From Paenibacillus whitsoniae (GTDB lineage Bacteria; Bacillota; Bacilli; Paenibacillales; NBRC-103111), in the NCBI RefSeq assembly GCF_003955665.1, contig NZ_RXHU01000027.1:83434-147433 (forward strand): a DNA stretch of 64,000 bases, in the 5' to 3' direction. Every line of letters begins with the position of its first letter. Positions within the stretch are counted from its first letter, which is position 1. The translations under genes were made by a program, and so were the position numbers. The notes below the pieces were generated by a model. It made no database searches. It had not been told where the DNA came from and worked only from the letters and a program-made list of their open reading frames with translations. Positions 26,945-35,659 of this stretch are shown piece by piece.

Positions 26945-28682
26945 CTTCAGCCCCTCCTTCTTGTATCGCGTAGAGTTCAGCATACAAGCCGTCTTGGGCG
27001 AGCAACTGCTCGTGCGTGCCGCGCTGAACGATGCGACCCTCATGCAGCACGATGATTTCATCCGTATGCTTCAAGGCAGAAATACGATGGGCAATCCAGA
27101 TGGTCGTTTTGCCCTTCCGCTCCTTGCGAATCGACTCGATAATATGCTTCTCCGTCACAGAGTCGACAGCGCTGACGCTGTCGTCGAGAATCATGAGCGG
27201 CGAGTTTTTGATAATACCGCGCGCGAGACTTGTGCGCTGGCGCTGGCCGCCGGACAAGGTAACGCCGCGCTCCCCGAGTTTGGTGTCAAATTTTTCCGGA
27301 AACGATTTGATGCTTGGTAAAATTTGCGCTTTCTTCGCGGCCCGTTCCACGGATTCGAGCGGCAGTTCTCTTTTATAGAACGCGATGTTGTCTCGGATGG
27401 TTGTTGAAAACAGGAAGCCCTCCTGCGGCACATAAGCGATTTGATTCCGCAAGCTCTCAACCGTCACATCGCGGATGTCGCTGTCGCCGATGTACACCGT
27501 TCCTTCCGGCGGGTCGTAGATGCGCAGCATCAGCTTCATCAGCGTCGATTTGCCGCTGCCGGTTTTGCCGATGATGCCGATCGATTTGCCGGGCTCAATC
27601 GTCAAGGAAATGTCGTGCAGCACTTCATCCTCGTCATCCGGATAGGCGAAAGAGAGATGCTCGATGCGAATCTCCTCTTGGTCTAGATGCGTTGGCAGCG
27701 CATCGTCCTTTTGCTTGATTTCCGGCTCCATCGTGAGCAGCTCGTTGATTCGCTCCAGCGAAGCTTTGGAACGCTGCAGGGCGTTAATGACGCGTCCAAT
27801 CTGCTGCAACGGGTTTACCATCATCCGAATGTAAAGCGTCAGCTCGACGAAAGCGCCGATGGTAATGCCGCCATGAATCGTCAAGTAGCCGCCGAACGCG
27901 ATCGCCACGATGAGGGACAGTGCGCCGAGAAACGGAATCAGCGCTTCGAACAGCGAAGAAAGCCGCACCAGCCGAAGCTGGTTATCCCGAATCCGGTCGA
28001 CTGTCTCTCCGAAGCGGCGCTTCATGATGTTTTCTACTGCGAATTTTTTGGTGACGCGAATGCCGCCGAACTGTTCTTCGGCCGATTCCGTCATTTTGCC
28101 CAAGGATTCCTGAACCCGCAGCGAACGCTCCTTGATCACCGGTTGGAATTTTACGGACAGCACCGGAATAAGCAAAAGCGGCAAAATGCTGACCGCGATG
28201 ACATAAAGCGGAATTTGGCTGAACAGCATCGTCACGATCACCGCCCCGATCAAAATGACCGAGTTGACGATCTGGTTAATGCCCATCGAGATGGACTCGC
28301 GAACAACGGTGACGTCGTTCATCACGTAGCTGAGCAGCTTGCCGACCCCGTTGCTGGAATAGAACGTCGCACCTAGCTTCGTAAAATGATCGAACAGTCG
28401 GTTCCGCGCTTCGAACTCAAACCGTCGGCCGCTGCGCATGATCAAATATTGGCCGATCGCCACCAGGATTCCGTAAGTCAAGCCGATCAGCAGCAGCTGC
28501 AAGCTATAGCTCACGATGAGCGACTTGCTGAGCCCGCCCTTTTGAAGCTCGTCGGTAAACGCGCCCAGCAGCTTCGGATAATACGAATGCACGATATTCC
28601 CGATCGAAATGAGTAAAGCTGCTGTCACATACAACGGCCATCTTTTCAACAGAAAATCGATAAGTAACCGTGTAGGTTTCAA
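26928..28682 (-). CDS. ABC exporter half-transporter with degenerate ATP site (BmrC/YheI-like)
   Basis: 584 residues. Six membrane segments (about residues 15-300) are followed by Walker A GKTGSGKST, canonical signature LSGGQRQR, and Walker B LMILDDSVSAVD, where Asp replaces the catalytic Glu. This asymmetry is standard in heterodimeric exporters. The start is TTG 28682, with AGGAAGTGA upstream. First gene of the exporter operon. The length and order match yheI-yheH of Bacillus, so multidrug or peptide export is likely. Confidence 0.9.
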   Translation of the reverse strand: MKPTRLLIDFLLKRWPLYVTAALLISIGNIVHSYYPKLLGAFTDELQKGGLSKSLIVSYSLQLLLIGLTYGILVAIGQYLIMRSGRRFEFEARNRLFDHFTKLGATFYSSNGVGKLLSYVMNDVTVVRESISMGINQIVNSVILIGAVIVTMLFSQIPLYVIAVSILPLLLIPVLSVKFQPVIKERSLRVQESLGKMTESAEEQFGGIRVTKKFAVENIMKRRFGETVDRIRDNQLRLVRLSSLFEALIPFLGALSLIVAIAFGGYLTIHGGITIGAFVELTLYIRMMVNPLQQIGRVINALQRSKASLERINELLTMEPEIKQKDDALPTHLDQEEIRIEHLSFAYPDDEDEVLHDISLTIEPGKSIGIIGKTGSGKSTLMKLMLRIYDPPEGTVYIGDSDIRDVTVESLRNQIAYVPQEGFLFSTTIRDNIAFYKRELPLESVERAAKKAQILPSIKSFPEKFDTKLGERGVTLSGGQRQRTSLARGIIKNSPLMILDDSVSAVDSVTEKHIIESIRKERKGKTTIWIAHRISALKHTDEIIVLHEGRIVQRGTHEQLLAQDGLYAELYAIQEGGAEDVQAE

Positions 28683-28854
28683 AGGTCATCACTTCCTATG
28701 TTGGTTTATGCTCTTCGTCACTCGTACTGCCTCCCGCCTTGAAATACCCTTTCAGTATACGCCGATTTATAGGCACTTCCTATATCAGAAATTGACGTTA
28801 TAATAGGATAAATAGCGTATCTTTACTTAGGCATTTGCAGGGAGGAGCCTTCAC

Positions 28855-29070
28855 ATGGAATTTATTTTGGACCGGATGGAAACGAAAATCGAATGGTTTC
28901 AAGCCTATGATCTGCGCGTGGTCGAGCGTCAAATTAACGAGCAAATCGAGAACAATAAAGCGCTGCTGCTGGACGTACATGCGATTTCGCACCAGGTCGT
29001 CTTTGACCCGAACGCCGGCAAAATGCTGTACAGCGCCGTTGTGCATTTTAAAGCGAAATCGGCCGTGTAG
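28855..29070 (+). CDS. DUF2536 family small protein (YrzA-like)
   Basis: 71 residues, cytoplasmic, resembling Bacillus YrzA. It has INEQIENNKALLLDVHAISHQV and ends YSAVVHFKAKSAV. The family is small, confined to Bacilli and of unknown function. GGGAGGA sits 8 bases before ATG 28855, and a strong terminator follows, so it is monocistronic. Confidence 0.85.
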   Translation: MEFILDRMETKIEWFQAYDLRVVERQINEQIENNKALLLDVHAISHQVVFDPNAGKMLYSAVVHFKAKSAV

Positions 29071-29085
29071 CTGAAAAAGCGCGCT

Positions 29086-29125
29086 AAAAGACCACTCTCG
29101 TCTCAGAGAGTGGTCTTTGCTTTTT
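29086..29125. terminator. Bidirectional terminator
   Basis: AAAGACCACTCTC pairs perfectly with GAGAGTGGTCTTT across a 6-base loop, followed by GCTTTTT; between the DUF2536 gene (+) and the esterase gene (-). Confidence 0.9.
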
Positions 29126-30083
29126 AAAGACCCATCATGAACTGCATCGTGATTTCGCTGAAGCCAGGCAGCCCTTCATGACCGAAATCCGGATAAATCT
29201 CGAGGCGTTTCGGCGCCGTAATTTTGTTGTAAGCCGCAAACTGCGTGGACGGCGGGCACACCGTGTCGACAAGGCCGACCGCCATGACAACCTCACCTTG
29301 GATGCGATTCGCCAAATTTTGAATATCGATATAGCCAAGCTTGGTAAAATATTCCTCTTCCCGTTTATGCTGTGGGTCGTGGCGGCGGAAGAAGTCCTTG
29401 AGCTCTTGATATGCGTCCTTCGCCAAATCCATGTCCCAGACGCGTTTGTAATCGCTCAGGAACGGATACACGGGTGCCAAGCGCTTGATGCGTGGTTCCA
29501 ATGCCGCACAGGCAATCGTCAGCGCACCGCCTTGCGAACCGCCCATAGCGCCTACGCGTTCCGGATCCACTTCCGGCATACGCATCGCGATGCCCGCAAG
29601 CTGGGCCGTGTCCAGGAAAATGTCACGGAACAGCAGGTTGTCCGGATGGTCGTCGAGTCCGCGAACGATATGGCCGCGCAATGTGGTGCCTTTGACGCCG
29701 CCCACATCTTCGGACAGACCGCCTTGCCCCCGGCAATCCATCGAGAAGAACGAGTAGCCGAGTGCGGCATACGGCAGCTTGTCGGTCCAGTCGCCTGAGT
29801 TCCCGCTGTAGCCGTGGAACTGCACAATCGCCGGATGCGGCTCCGTCGCGTGCTTAGGACGAATATATTTGGCGTAAATGCGCGCGCCTTTGACTCCTGT
29901 GAAATACAAATCGAAGCATTCCGCGAATGGAACTTGGAACTCGCTTGGAACCAGCTCGATTTGCGGATCGACGGCTTTCATCTCCGCAATCGCGCGTTCC
30001 CAGTACGCATCAAAATCAGCTGGACGCGGGTTCACGCCCTCATACTTCAGAAGTTTCTCCAATGGCATATCAACTGTTGGCAT
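29124..30083 (-). CDS. Acetyl xylan esterase / cephalosporin-C deacetylase (AXE1 family)
   Basis: 319 residues, cytoplasmic alpha/beta hydrolase of carbohydrate esterase family 7 type. The triad is Ser183 in GGSQGG, Asp273 in GLVDTVCPP and His302 in GHEG. RGQGG (residues 118-122) matches the family's RGQ motif. It removes acetyl groups from short oligosaccharides after uptake. It lies 22 bases after the lyase-like gene and ends that operon. AGAGG precedes the ATG. Confidence 0.93.
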   Translation of the reverse strand: MPTVDMPLEKLLKYEGVNPRPADFDAYWERAIAEMKAVDPQIELVPSEFQVPFAECFDLYFTGVKGARIYAKYIRPKHATEPHPAIVQFHGYSGNSGDWTDKLPYAALGYSFFSMDCRGQGGLSEDVGGVKGTTLRGHIVRGLDDHPDNLLFRDIFLDTAQLAGIAMRMPEVDPERVGAMGGSQGGALTIACAALEPRIKRLAPVYPFLSDYKRVWDMDLAKDAYQELKDFFRRHDPQHKREEEYFTKLGYIDIQNLANRIQGEVVMAVGLVDTVCPPSTQFAAYNKITAPKRLEIYPDFGHEGLPGFSEITMQFMMGL

Positions 30084-30105
30084 GATGGATCCTCTTTTCT
30101 ATAAA

Positions 30106-31770
30106 TTAAGCGACCGTATATGCTTCAAAGCTGACGGCAATGCCGTTAATGCTTCGCTGAGGTGTCGACGATGGGCCGCTTTCAAAAACAATGGTGTCAC
30201 CTGACGTATCGGTGTATACGATGTTCAATTGGTCTTCGGCCGTCAACGAAAATTGCGGCCGTCTATCCTGCAGGGATGCCGCCAGCGCTTCGACAGTGTC
30301 AGCGCCAAGCGCAGAAGCAGTGACCGCGTCGATCACTTCGACAACGACAGCGTTGCGGCTTCCTTCACTGCGCAACGCACGGCGGTCGGCCAGCACTTCG
30401 CAGGTATACGGCTGCATCAGATAAACCGCTAGGTAGACTTTTCCACAGCGCCCGAACATGGCGCTCTCGCGCTCCGTCCACTCGCCAAGCGACAAGCAGC
30501 CCTTGATATACGCCGGTTTGTCGGCCGGAATATCATAGGAGGCCATTACCGTTCCCCGATGGAAACAGACTTCGCTGTATTCGCTCTGGTGGCGATAGTC
30601 ATCCGGTGCTTCCTGATCCGGATGGAAAAAATAGGCATGGTTCACACCCTGCACGCTGTCCAGCGGAAGCGCGACGTCCCAGCGGTGCTGCTCGTTGTCA
30701 AACTCGCGTACCTGCTCGTAGATACCGCCGACGGCTGCATGCTCCGTCCGGTAGACGTAGCTGTGCAGGTGATCCCCCGGCAGATGGCGGCTGTCATACC
30801 CTTTTGGCACGAGGCGCCGGATTTCCAGGACTTCCTGCCGTTGGAGCGCGAGCTGCCGCGTGGCTGCGTTCGCTTCATAGACCAAGAAGCCTGCATACTC
30901 GGTGCGCGGCATCGCCTCCGGCAGCGTAAAATCGCCGAACTGCACGTAATCGTGCAGCACGTTCGTATCCTGCGGCATGTCGTGCGGCCAGATGCGGGAG
31001 TGCGGACCGACCCAGGCGCCGCCGAGATAATACGTTGCGCGATACTGCCAGAGCCAATCGAGAAGATGGCCCAGCTCCTTGCGCACCGCCTGATCCTGCA
31101 TCAGCGTCCACGCGCAGGTGTATGCCTGCACCCAGTGCCAGAACCACGGCAGCGCTCCGTACTCCGGCATACCCTCCGTCGTTACGCGGCGGTAGGTCGC
31201 CCGCAGGCTTTGCAAGCCGTCCTCGAACAGTGCGCTGTCTTGATAGCGCTGTCCGAAAATGAGCTTCGCCGCCGTATACTTCGCTTCGTGGTGATTATAG
31301 TGATCCATCGGCTTGCGATAGAAATGGCCTCTATAGACATGGAAAAGGGCCTGCTCCATGGTATCTTTCAGCTCTCCGCTCATCTGTTGGGCGTAGCGGT
31401 CTGTAAAATACACCATCAAGCTGCCCATCAACTCCACAGGGAGCGTGTTCTTGGATGCCTCTTGCGGCGTCGGGCGCAAATTCAACGGCCAGTGGCTGTA
31501 GGTGGAACTCGCCGGCTGTTGGTCTTGGAGGGCGATAACGCGGATAAGAACCCGCTCCGCTTTCTCTTTGGCTTCCTTCCGATCACCGTCAAAAGCGATC
31601 GCCGGATTCACCGCTGCGGCAAACAAATAGGACGCATAGTAGAAATTGTCCCGAATATCATTCTCGAATAAATACCCGTGGCTGAGCTCGGGCTTCTGAA
31701 ACGCTGCAGCCGCTATACGGGCTGTCAGTTCGTCCTGACGCTGCTGCAAACTCGTCGTCACCGCTGTCAT
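30106..31770 (-). CDS. Predicted polysaccharide-lyase-like protein, family not assigned
   Basis: About 554 residues. The N-terminal half is helical with repeated aromatic-rich segments (DNFYYASYLFAAAV, MDHYNHHEAKYTAAKL, LPWFWHWVQAY), like an (alpha/alpha)6 toroid. The C-terminal half is beta-rich, typical of heparinase or alginate-lyase folds. I cannot place it in a family. There is no signal peptide, so it would act on imported oligosaccharides. The start is uncertain: ATG 31782, ATG 31770 or a nearby GTG. It is preceded by three LacI-type operator-like sites and followed by the deacetylase gene. Confidence 0.8.
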   Translation of the reverse strand: MTAVTTSLQQRQDELTARIAAAAFQKPELSHGYLFENDIRDNFYYASYLFAAAVNPAIAFDGDRKEAKEKAERVLIRVIALQDQQPASSTYSHWPLNLRPTPQEASKNTLPVELMGSLMVYFTDRYAQQMSGELKDTMEQALFHVYRGHFYRKPMDHYNHHEAKYTAAKLIFGQRYQDSALFEDGLQSLRATYRRVTTEGMPEYGALPWFWHWVQAYTCAWTLMQDQAVRKELGHLLDWLWQYRATYYLGGAWVGPHSRIWPHDMPQDTNVLHDYVQFGDFTLPEAMPRTEYAGFLVYEANAATRQLALQRQEVLEIRRLVPKGYDSRHLPGDHLHSYVYRTEHAAVGGIYEQVREFDNEQHRWDVALPLDSVQGVNHAYFFHPDQEAPDDYRHQSEYSEVCFHRGTVMASYDIPADKPAYIKGCLSLGEWTERESAMFGRCGKVYLAVYLMQPYTCEVLADRRALRSEGSRNAVVVEVIDAVTASALGADTVEALAASLQDRRPQFSLTAEDQLNIVYTDTSGDTIVFESGPSSTPQRSINGIAVSFEAYTVA

Positions 31771-31788
31771 CTCCTCGATCATCTCCTT

Positions 31789-31892
31789 GATAACGTTTTC
31801 GAAAGTCGGTTCGTTATCGCAGTAAAGTGCTGAAACGTTTCATTACTAAGTTTAAAACGAAATGGATGGAGCGTCAATGCAAACGTTTTGCA
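31789..31892. promoter_or_regulatory. Three LacI-type operator-like sites upstream of the lyase-like gene
   Basis: GATAACGTTTTC (31789-31800), TGAAACGTTTCA (31831-31842, perfect palindrome) and TGCAAACGTTTTGCA (31878-31892, near palindrome) all centre on a CG step. They resemble the operator upstream of the local lacI gene (GTTAAACGTTTAAC). The spacing lacks the extra bases of a classic CcpA cre site. The first site overlaps the ribosome/start region. Confidence 0.6.
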
Positions 31893-31980
31893 TCGAACGC
31901 CCAGCCTCCGTCAGCTGAAAGTTATCCACAATTACCTTTTAGGGTTATCCGTGAATAACTTTGCATGAAGCGAAGCGTGA

Positions 31981-32018
31981 AAAAGCGCCGGTTCCCCTTG
32001 GAAACCAGGCGCTCTTTT
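31981..32018 (-). terminator. Terminator of the lacI-GH88-DUF2264 operon
   Basis: On the minus strand AGCGCCTGGTTTCC pairs with GGAACCGGCGCT (one mismatch), followed by TTTTT. Confidence 0.85.
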
Positions 32019-32021
32019 CTG

Positions 32022-33170
32022 CTATTCCTTGTAGGCGGAATCGATCGCAACTGTTTGGCCGGCCCACACTTTCTGCGCTGTCCATGGCGCATCTTCGGCT
32101 TGCCAGAACGGATCGTTCTCGGGCAAGCCGAGCGGCAGGAACACGGCCGAGCACAAGTACAGGCTGCCTGTGGAAATGTAAGGCTCGCCGACCTCGGGCT
32201 GGTGGCCGCACAGGCCAATGCGCAGCCAGCCATTCTCGTCGAACGTGCCGGGCGCTTCAATCAGCCGGCGGATGACCGCGGTGAGCGCGCAGCGCACTTG
32301 CGCCGGCGCGACCTCCCGCGGCAGCTCGCCGCGCAGCGACGTTTGCGCGAGCGACTGGAACGCGCCGAAGCGATACGCGAGGGAGCGGCCGATCGGCGGG
32401 AACGTGCCCTCCGGCGAGATCATGCGCTCCTGCACCGCCGCGTAGCGCTGCGCTCTGGCGATGAGCTTCCCGCGCATCGCGCCCCACTCAGCATACTCGC
32501 CGCCAACCTGCTCGATGATGTCCACCAGCATCGGCTGGATCACGAAGGCATTGTAATAATCCGCGTGGTACTCGACTCCGTCTCCGTAAAGACCGTCGCC
32601 GAGGTACCACTGCTCATGCTGCCTCAGCGCGTAGTCGACGCGCATGTGGTCCCACTCTTCGCCCATGAGGCGAAGCGCTGTTTCTGTCATGGCTGCGAAC
32701 AGCAGCCAGTTGTTGAAGCCGGGCTTGCGCGTCCGCGACGCTTTCAGCCCTTGCACGAGATTGCGCTGCACGCGCGGCTCGAGGCCGCGCCACAGCGCGT
32801 TCGGCGCACGCAGGATGGCGTGCGACAGAAAAGCCGTGTCCACGATCGGCTGAAAGCCCGTGGCGAAGTTCAAGAAATCCGGCGACTCCGGGTCTGTCGC
32901 CGCATCCATCGCGTCCTGCGCTAGTTTTACATAGCGCAGGCGCAGCTTTTCTTCCGCGGCATCGTGCGCGGGCTGCTCCAGCCATGGCGCAATGCCGACC
33001 AGCGTGCGGCCGAACGCCTCCAGATGCGTGTACAAGGCCTGCTCCTCTTTTTGGCACTCCACCGGCATGGTGGCACGGAGCTTGCGGTTCGCCAACGCTT
33101 CCAGCACGGGACCGGCAATTCGCTGCATCGTGGACAGCCAGTACCCACGAGTTTCGCTCAGCTTACTCAT
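32022..33170 (-). CDS. DUF2264 domain-containing protein
   Basis: 382 residues with the DUF2264 pattern: RKLRATMPV near the start, LEAFGRTLVGIAPWLE, then NNWLLFAAMTETALRLMG, GDGLYGDGVEYHADYYNAFVIQPML, and later GTFPPIGRSLAYRFGAFQ. The family is found in polysaccharide loci and probably acts on oligosaccharides; no reaction is established. The gene starts 8 bases inside the GH88 gene. It is GC-rich relative to its neighbours. Confidence 0.88.
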   Translation of the reverse strand: MSKLSETRGYWLSTMQRIAGPVLEALANRKLRATMPVECQKEEQALYTHLEAFGRTLVGIAPWLEQPAHDAAEEKLRLRYVKLAQDAMDAATDPESPDFLNFATGFQPIVDTAFLSHAILRAPNALWRGLEPRVQRNLVQGLKASRTRKPGFNNWLLFAAMTETALRLMGEEWDHMRVDYALRQHEQWYLGDGLYGDGVEYHADYYNAFVIQPMLVDIIEQVGGEYAEWGAMRGKLIARAQRYAAVQERMISPEGTFPPIGRSLAYRFGAFQSLAQTSLRGELPREVAPAQVRCALTAVIRRLIEAPGTFDENGWLRIGLCGHQPEVGEPYISTGSLYLCSAVFLPLGLPENDPFWQAEDAPWTAQKVWAGQTVAIDSAYKE

Positions 33171-34278
33171 ACCAGTACCCGTGTATGCCTTTTTCCAAAC
33201 GAACGAGCGCTTCCAAGAAGTAGTAGTCGCCCCAAATCATATAATCGTCAGGCGCTGCGCCGCCGCGAACGCTGTATGAACCGCGTTCGATAAAGCCTTG
33301 CGCGTCTTTCGGGCTGGTGTAGGACTTGATCAGGCCTGTCATTGATTTTTGAATGCCTTCTTCCAAGAAAGCGCGGTCCGGGTCATCAGCAGCCAGGTGC
33401 TCCAAAATTTCTAGCGCCCCTGCGGATGCGATCGCGGATGCAGAGCTGTCGCGTTTGGTTTCTGCGTTGACCGGCGCGTTGAAATCCCAGTACACGACGT
33501 TGTCTTCCGGCAACCGCTCGAAGAAGTAGCGTGCCAAACGCTTCGCAGTTTCAAGGTAGAGCGGGTTTTTCGTGTAGCGGTAGGAAAGCGCAAAACCGTA
33601 GATGCCCCAAGATTGGCCGCGCGTCCATGTGGAACCGTCACTGTAGCCTTGATGTGTGCCGCCGCGCAGCGGTTCGCCGGTCTCTTGGTCGAAATAGAAT
33701 GTATGATAGGAAGAATCGTCACCGCGCACCAGATAGCGGCGGCTGAGATCCGCATGAATTTCGGCAACTTCTCTATATTTCGGATCGCCGGTTACGTCGG
33801 AAGCCCAATATAGCAGCGGAAGATTCAGCAAGCAGTCGATAATAATGCGTCCGCCGTTATCCGGATGGCCCTCCGGTCCCCAAGCCTGAATATATTGGCC
33901 TTTCGGTCTCCAACGCTTCATCAGCACGTCCGCGGCTTGGATGGTCAACTGCTTCGCAGCCTCATCACGCTCAATAATCCATTGCGCTTTCGAGGATAAC
34001 GAGTACAAGAAACCGATGTCATGATGCTCCAACGCCACATTGTTCTCAATTCTTTGTTTGAAGCTTGCCACGGTGCGTTCAGCAGCCGCTTTGAAAGCCG
34101 GATCGCCGGAATATTGGTAGCTCAGCCACAGAATGCCCGACCAGAAGCCGTCGGTCCACTCCGTATTCGGATTGAGCTGATAAGTATCGTTCTCACTGAC
34201 GTGCGGGAACTGGTCGCCGAAACGTTCAATGTTCAATTTTGTTTTGTGCAGAGCTTCTTCAATCGCTTGTTTCCACAT
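33163..34278 (-). CDS. Glycoside hydrolase family 88, unsaturated glucuronyl hydrolase
   Basis: 371 residues. This releases unsaturated uronic acid from the non-reducing end of lyase products by a hydration mechanism. The two catalytic Asp match the Bacillus enzyme closely: Asp87 in EHHDIGFL and Asp148 in RIIIDCLLNL. TRGQSWGIYGFA is also a family hallmark. There is no signal peptide, so it is cytoplasmic. It is 17 bases after lacI and overlaps DUF2264; GGAGTGA precedes the ATG. Confidence 0.94.
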   Translation of the reverse strand: MWKQAIEEALHKTKLNIERFGDQFPHVSENDTYQLNPNTEWTDGFWSGILWLSYQYSGDPAFKAAAERTVASFKQRIENNVALEHHDIGFLYSLSSKAQWIIERDEAAKQLTIQAADVLMKRWRPKGQYIQAWGPEGHPDNGGRIIIDCLLNLPLLYWASDVTGDPKYREVAEIHADLSRRYLVRGDDSSYHTFYFDQETGEPLRGGTHQGYSDGSTWTRGQSWGIYGFALSYRYTKNPLYLETAKRLARYFFERLPEDNVVYWDFNAPVNAETKRDSSASAIASAGALEILEHLAADDPDRAFLEEGIQKSMTGLIKSYTSPKDAQGFIERGSYSVRGGAAPDDYMIWGDYYFLEALVRLEKGIHGYWYE

Positions 34279-34295
34279 GGGTTAGGTCACTCCAT

Positions 34296-35315
34296 TTACA
34301 TGAATTTAGTTGTTTCCCGTTCGATAAAAGAGAGCGGAACCTCGAACTCGCGTTCCTCTGTACGCACATCCTGCTGCCCGAAGGCGTGCAGCAGCTTATT
34401 AATCGCGGTTCCCGCCTGCAGCGGATACGGAATGCTCCAGCTGGATATGGCAGGATAGCTGATCTCCGCCATAATGTCGTTGTTAATCCCGGTAATCTGA
34501 AGCTGTTCCGGGATGCGGATGCCCAGCTTGTTCGCAGCGGACACGACCTTCAATGCGACAACGTCATCGAAGGCGACGAGGCCGACTCGTTCCGAAGCGC
34601 CTGCCAGGCTGTCTCTCAAGATTACCTCGATATCGACTTCCCAGTTGTCGACAACTTGATATGGGATATCCCGGCCAAGCTGCGCGAGGCCGGCGTAAAA
34701 ACCTTGCAGACGCTGCTCATTAATGACACTGGAGCGTTTGCTGCCTACATAAATCAGCGAATCGCAGCCTCGTTCCACGAGCAATGCGACGGAATCCCGG
34801 CACGCGCCGGCAAAACCGAGATTGACGGCGCCGACCGCAATATCCGCCGGCCAGCCCCAGCCGTTGATCATGACAAGCGGCGTCCCGTTATTGACCAAAG
34901 ATCGCGTGGACTCCTGCCCCATCGCCAGACCGTGGCAGATCAGACCGTCGACTCGGCGCTGAAGCAGCACCTCAATATTTTTACGCTCAATTAGAGGGTT
35001 GAACCAGCCGGATGTGAACACTGACAAATGATACCCGGCATTGTAGGCTTCAAGCTGCAAATATTCCGCTAGGTTACCGTAGTATCCGCCGAATGAGGGA
35101 ATTATGAGGCCGATTTCAAATGTTTTGCTGCGGCTCAGACCGGCGGCGACCGTGTTGCGGCGGTAGCCGAGCTGCTCGGCAGCCTGTTCGACTTTGCGGA
35201 TCGTCTCTTGGGACGACCTGATTCCACCTCGATTCAACACATTGGAGACGGTGGCAATCGAGACGCCAGCGGCGGCGGCCACTTCTACAATAGTGACAGG
35301 TTTAGTTTTGCTCAT
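34296..35315 (-). CDS. LacI family transcriptional repressor
   Basis: 339 residues. N-terminal LacI HTH: TIVEVAAAAGVSIATVSNVLN (residues 8-28), hinge region after it, then a periplasmic-binding-protein-like sensor domain (about 60-330). It precedes GH88 and DUF2264 in one operon. Two operator sequences lie just upstream, so it probably represses itself and the operon, released by an unsaturated uronate or oligosaccharide. Confidence 0.93.
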   Translation of the reverse strand: MSKTKPVTIVEVAAAAGVSIATVSNVLNRGGIRSSQETIRKVEQAAEQLGYRRNTVAAGLSRSKTFEIGLIIPSFGGYYGNLAEYLQLEAYNAGYHLSVFTSGWFNPLIERKNIEVLLQRRVDGLICHGLAMGQESTRSLVNNGTPLVMINGWGWPADIAVGAVNLGFAGACRDSVALLVERGCDSLIYVGSKRSSVINEQRLQGFYAGLAQLGRDIPYQVVDNWEVDIEVILRDSLAGASERVGLVAFDDVVALKVVSAANKLGIRIPEQLQITGINNDIMAEISYPAISSWSIPYPLQAGTAINKLLHAFGQQDVRTEEREFEVPLSFIERETTKFM

Positions 35316-35335
35316 GGATTCAACTCCGCTATTTT

Positions 35336-35380
35336 GTTAAACGTTTAACTTCCCTTTTAGCTTAATGTGAAACGTTTAAC
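35336..35380. promoter_or_regulatory. Two LacI operators upstream of lacI
   Basis: GTTAAACGTTTAAC (35336-35349) is a perfect 14-base palindrome. GTGAAACGTTTAAC (35367-35380) differs by one base in 14. Centres are 31 bases apart, about three helical turns, suiting one dimer on each site or looping. They lie between lacI and the divergent 30-codon gene. Confidence 0.8.
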
Positions 35381-35486
35381 CTGTCAAGTCTTAAAATGTC
35401 GACAAAAAAAAATAAAACCAAATCGGTTTTCGCTACGTAGTACTATCCAAGCTTACATTCTTCATGACCAGGGAGGTTTCTTGCTT

Positions 35487-35579
35487 ATGACAATGACACT
35501 TACATTCCGCTCCAACGTTTCGATCCGTGACGCGATCTCTGAGATCGTCTGGTATCTAAGGAAGAAGCGCAGAGCGTAA
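35487..35579 (+). CDS. Putative 30-codon microprotein
   Basis: The frame starts MTMTLTFRSNVSIRDAISEI and ends in a very basic tail (YLRKKRRA). GGGAGG (35471-35476) is 10 bases before ATG 35487. A strong terminator begins 31 bases after the stop. A longer in-frame ORF from 35367 would overlap the LacI operator, so it is not preferred. The peptide could be a short amphipathic helix. Function unknown; I do not recognise the family. Confidence 0.55.
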   Translation: MTMTLTFRSNVSIRDAISEIVWYLRKKRRA

Positions 35580-35609
35580 AACCGTGACGTGAAGCCCCTG
35601 CCAAATACG

Positions 35610-35650
35610 AACGCCCTTGATGTGCTGCTTTTGCACAATCAAGGGCGTTT
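35610..35650. terminator. Bidirectional terminator
   Basis: AACGCCCTTGAT..GTGC pairs with GCACAATCAAGGGCGTT, followed by TTCTCGTTCTTTT; closes the 30-codon gene and faces the SDR gene on the minus strand. Confidence 0.85.
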
Positions 35651-35659
35651 CTCGTTCTT

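Noticed and set aside
31922..31930. TTATCCACA, a perfect DnaA-box match
   Set aside because: Single copy with no cluster, no AT-rich unwinding element and no replication gene nearby; expected by chance in 64 kb.
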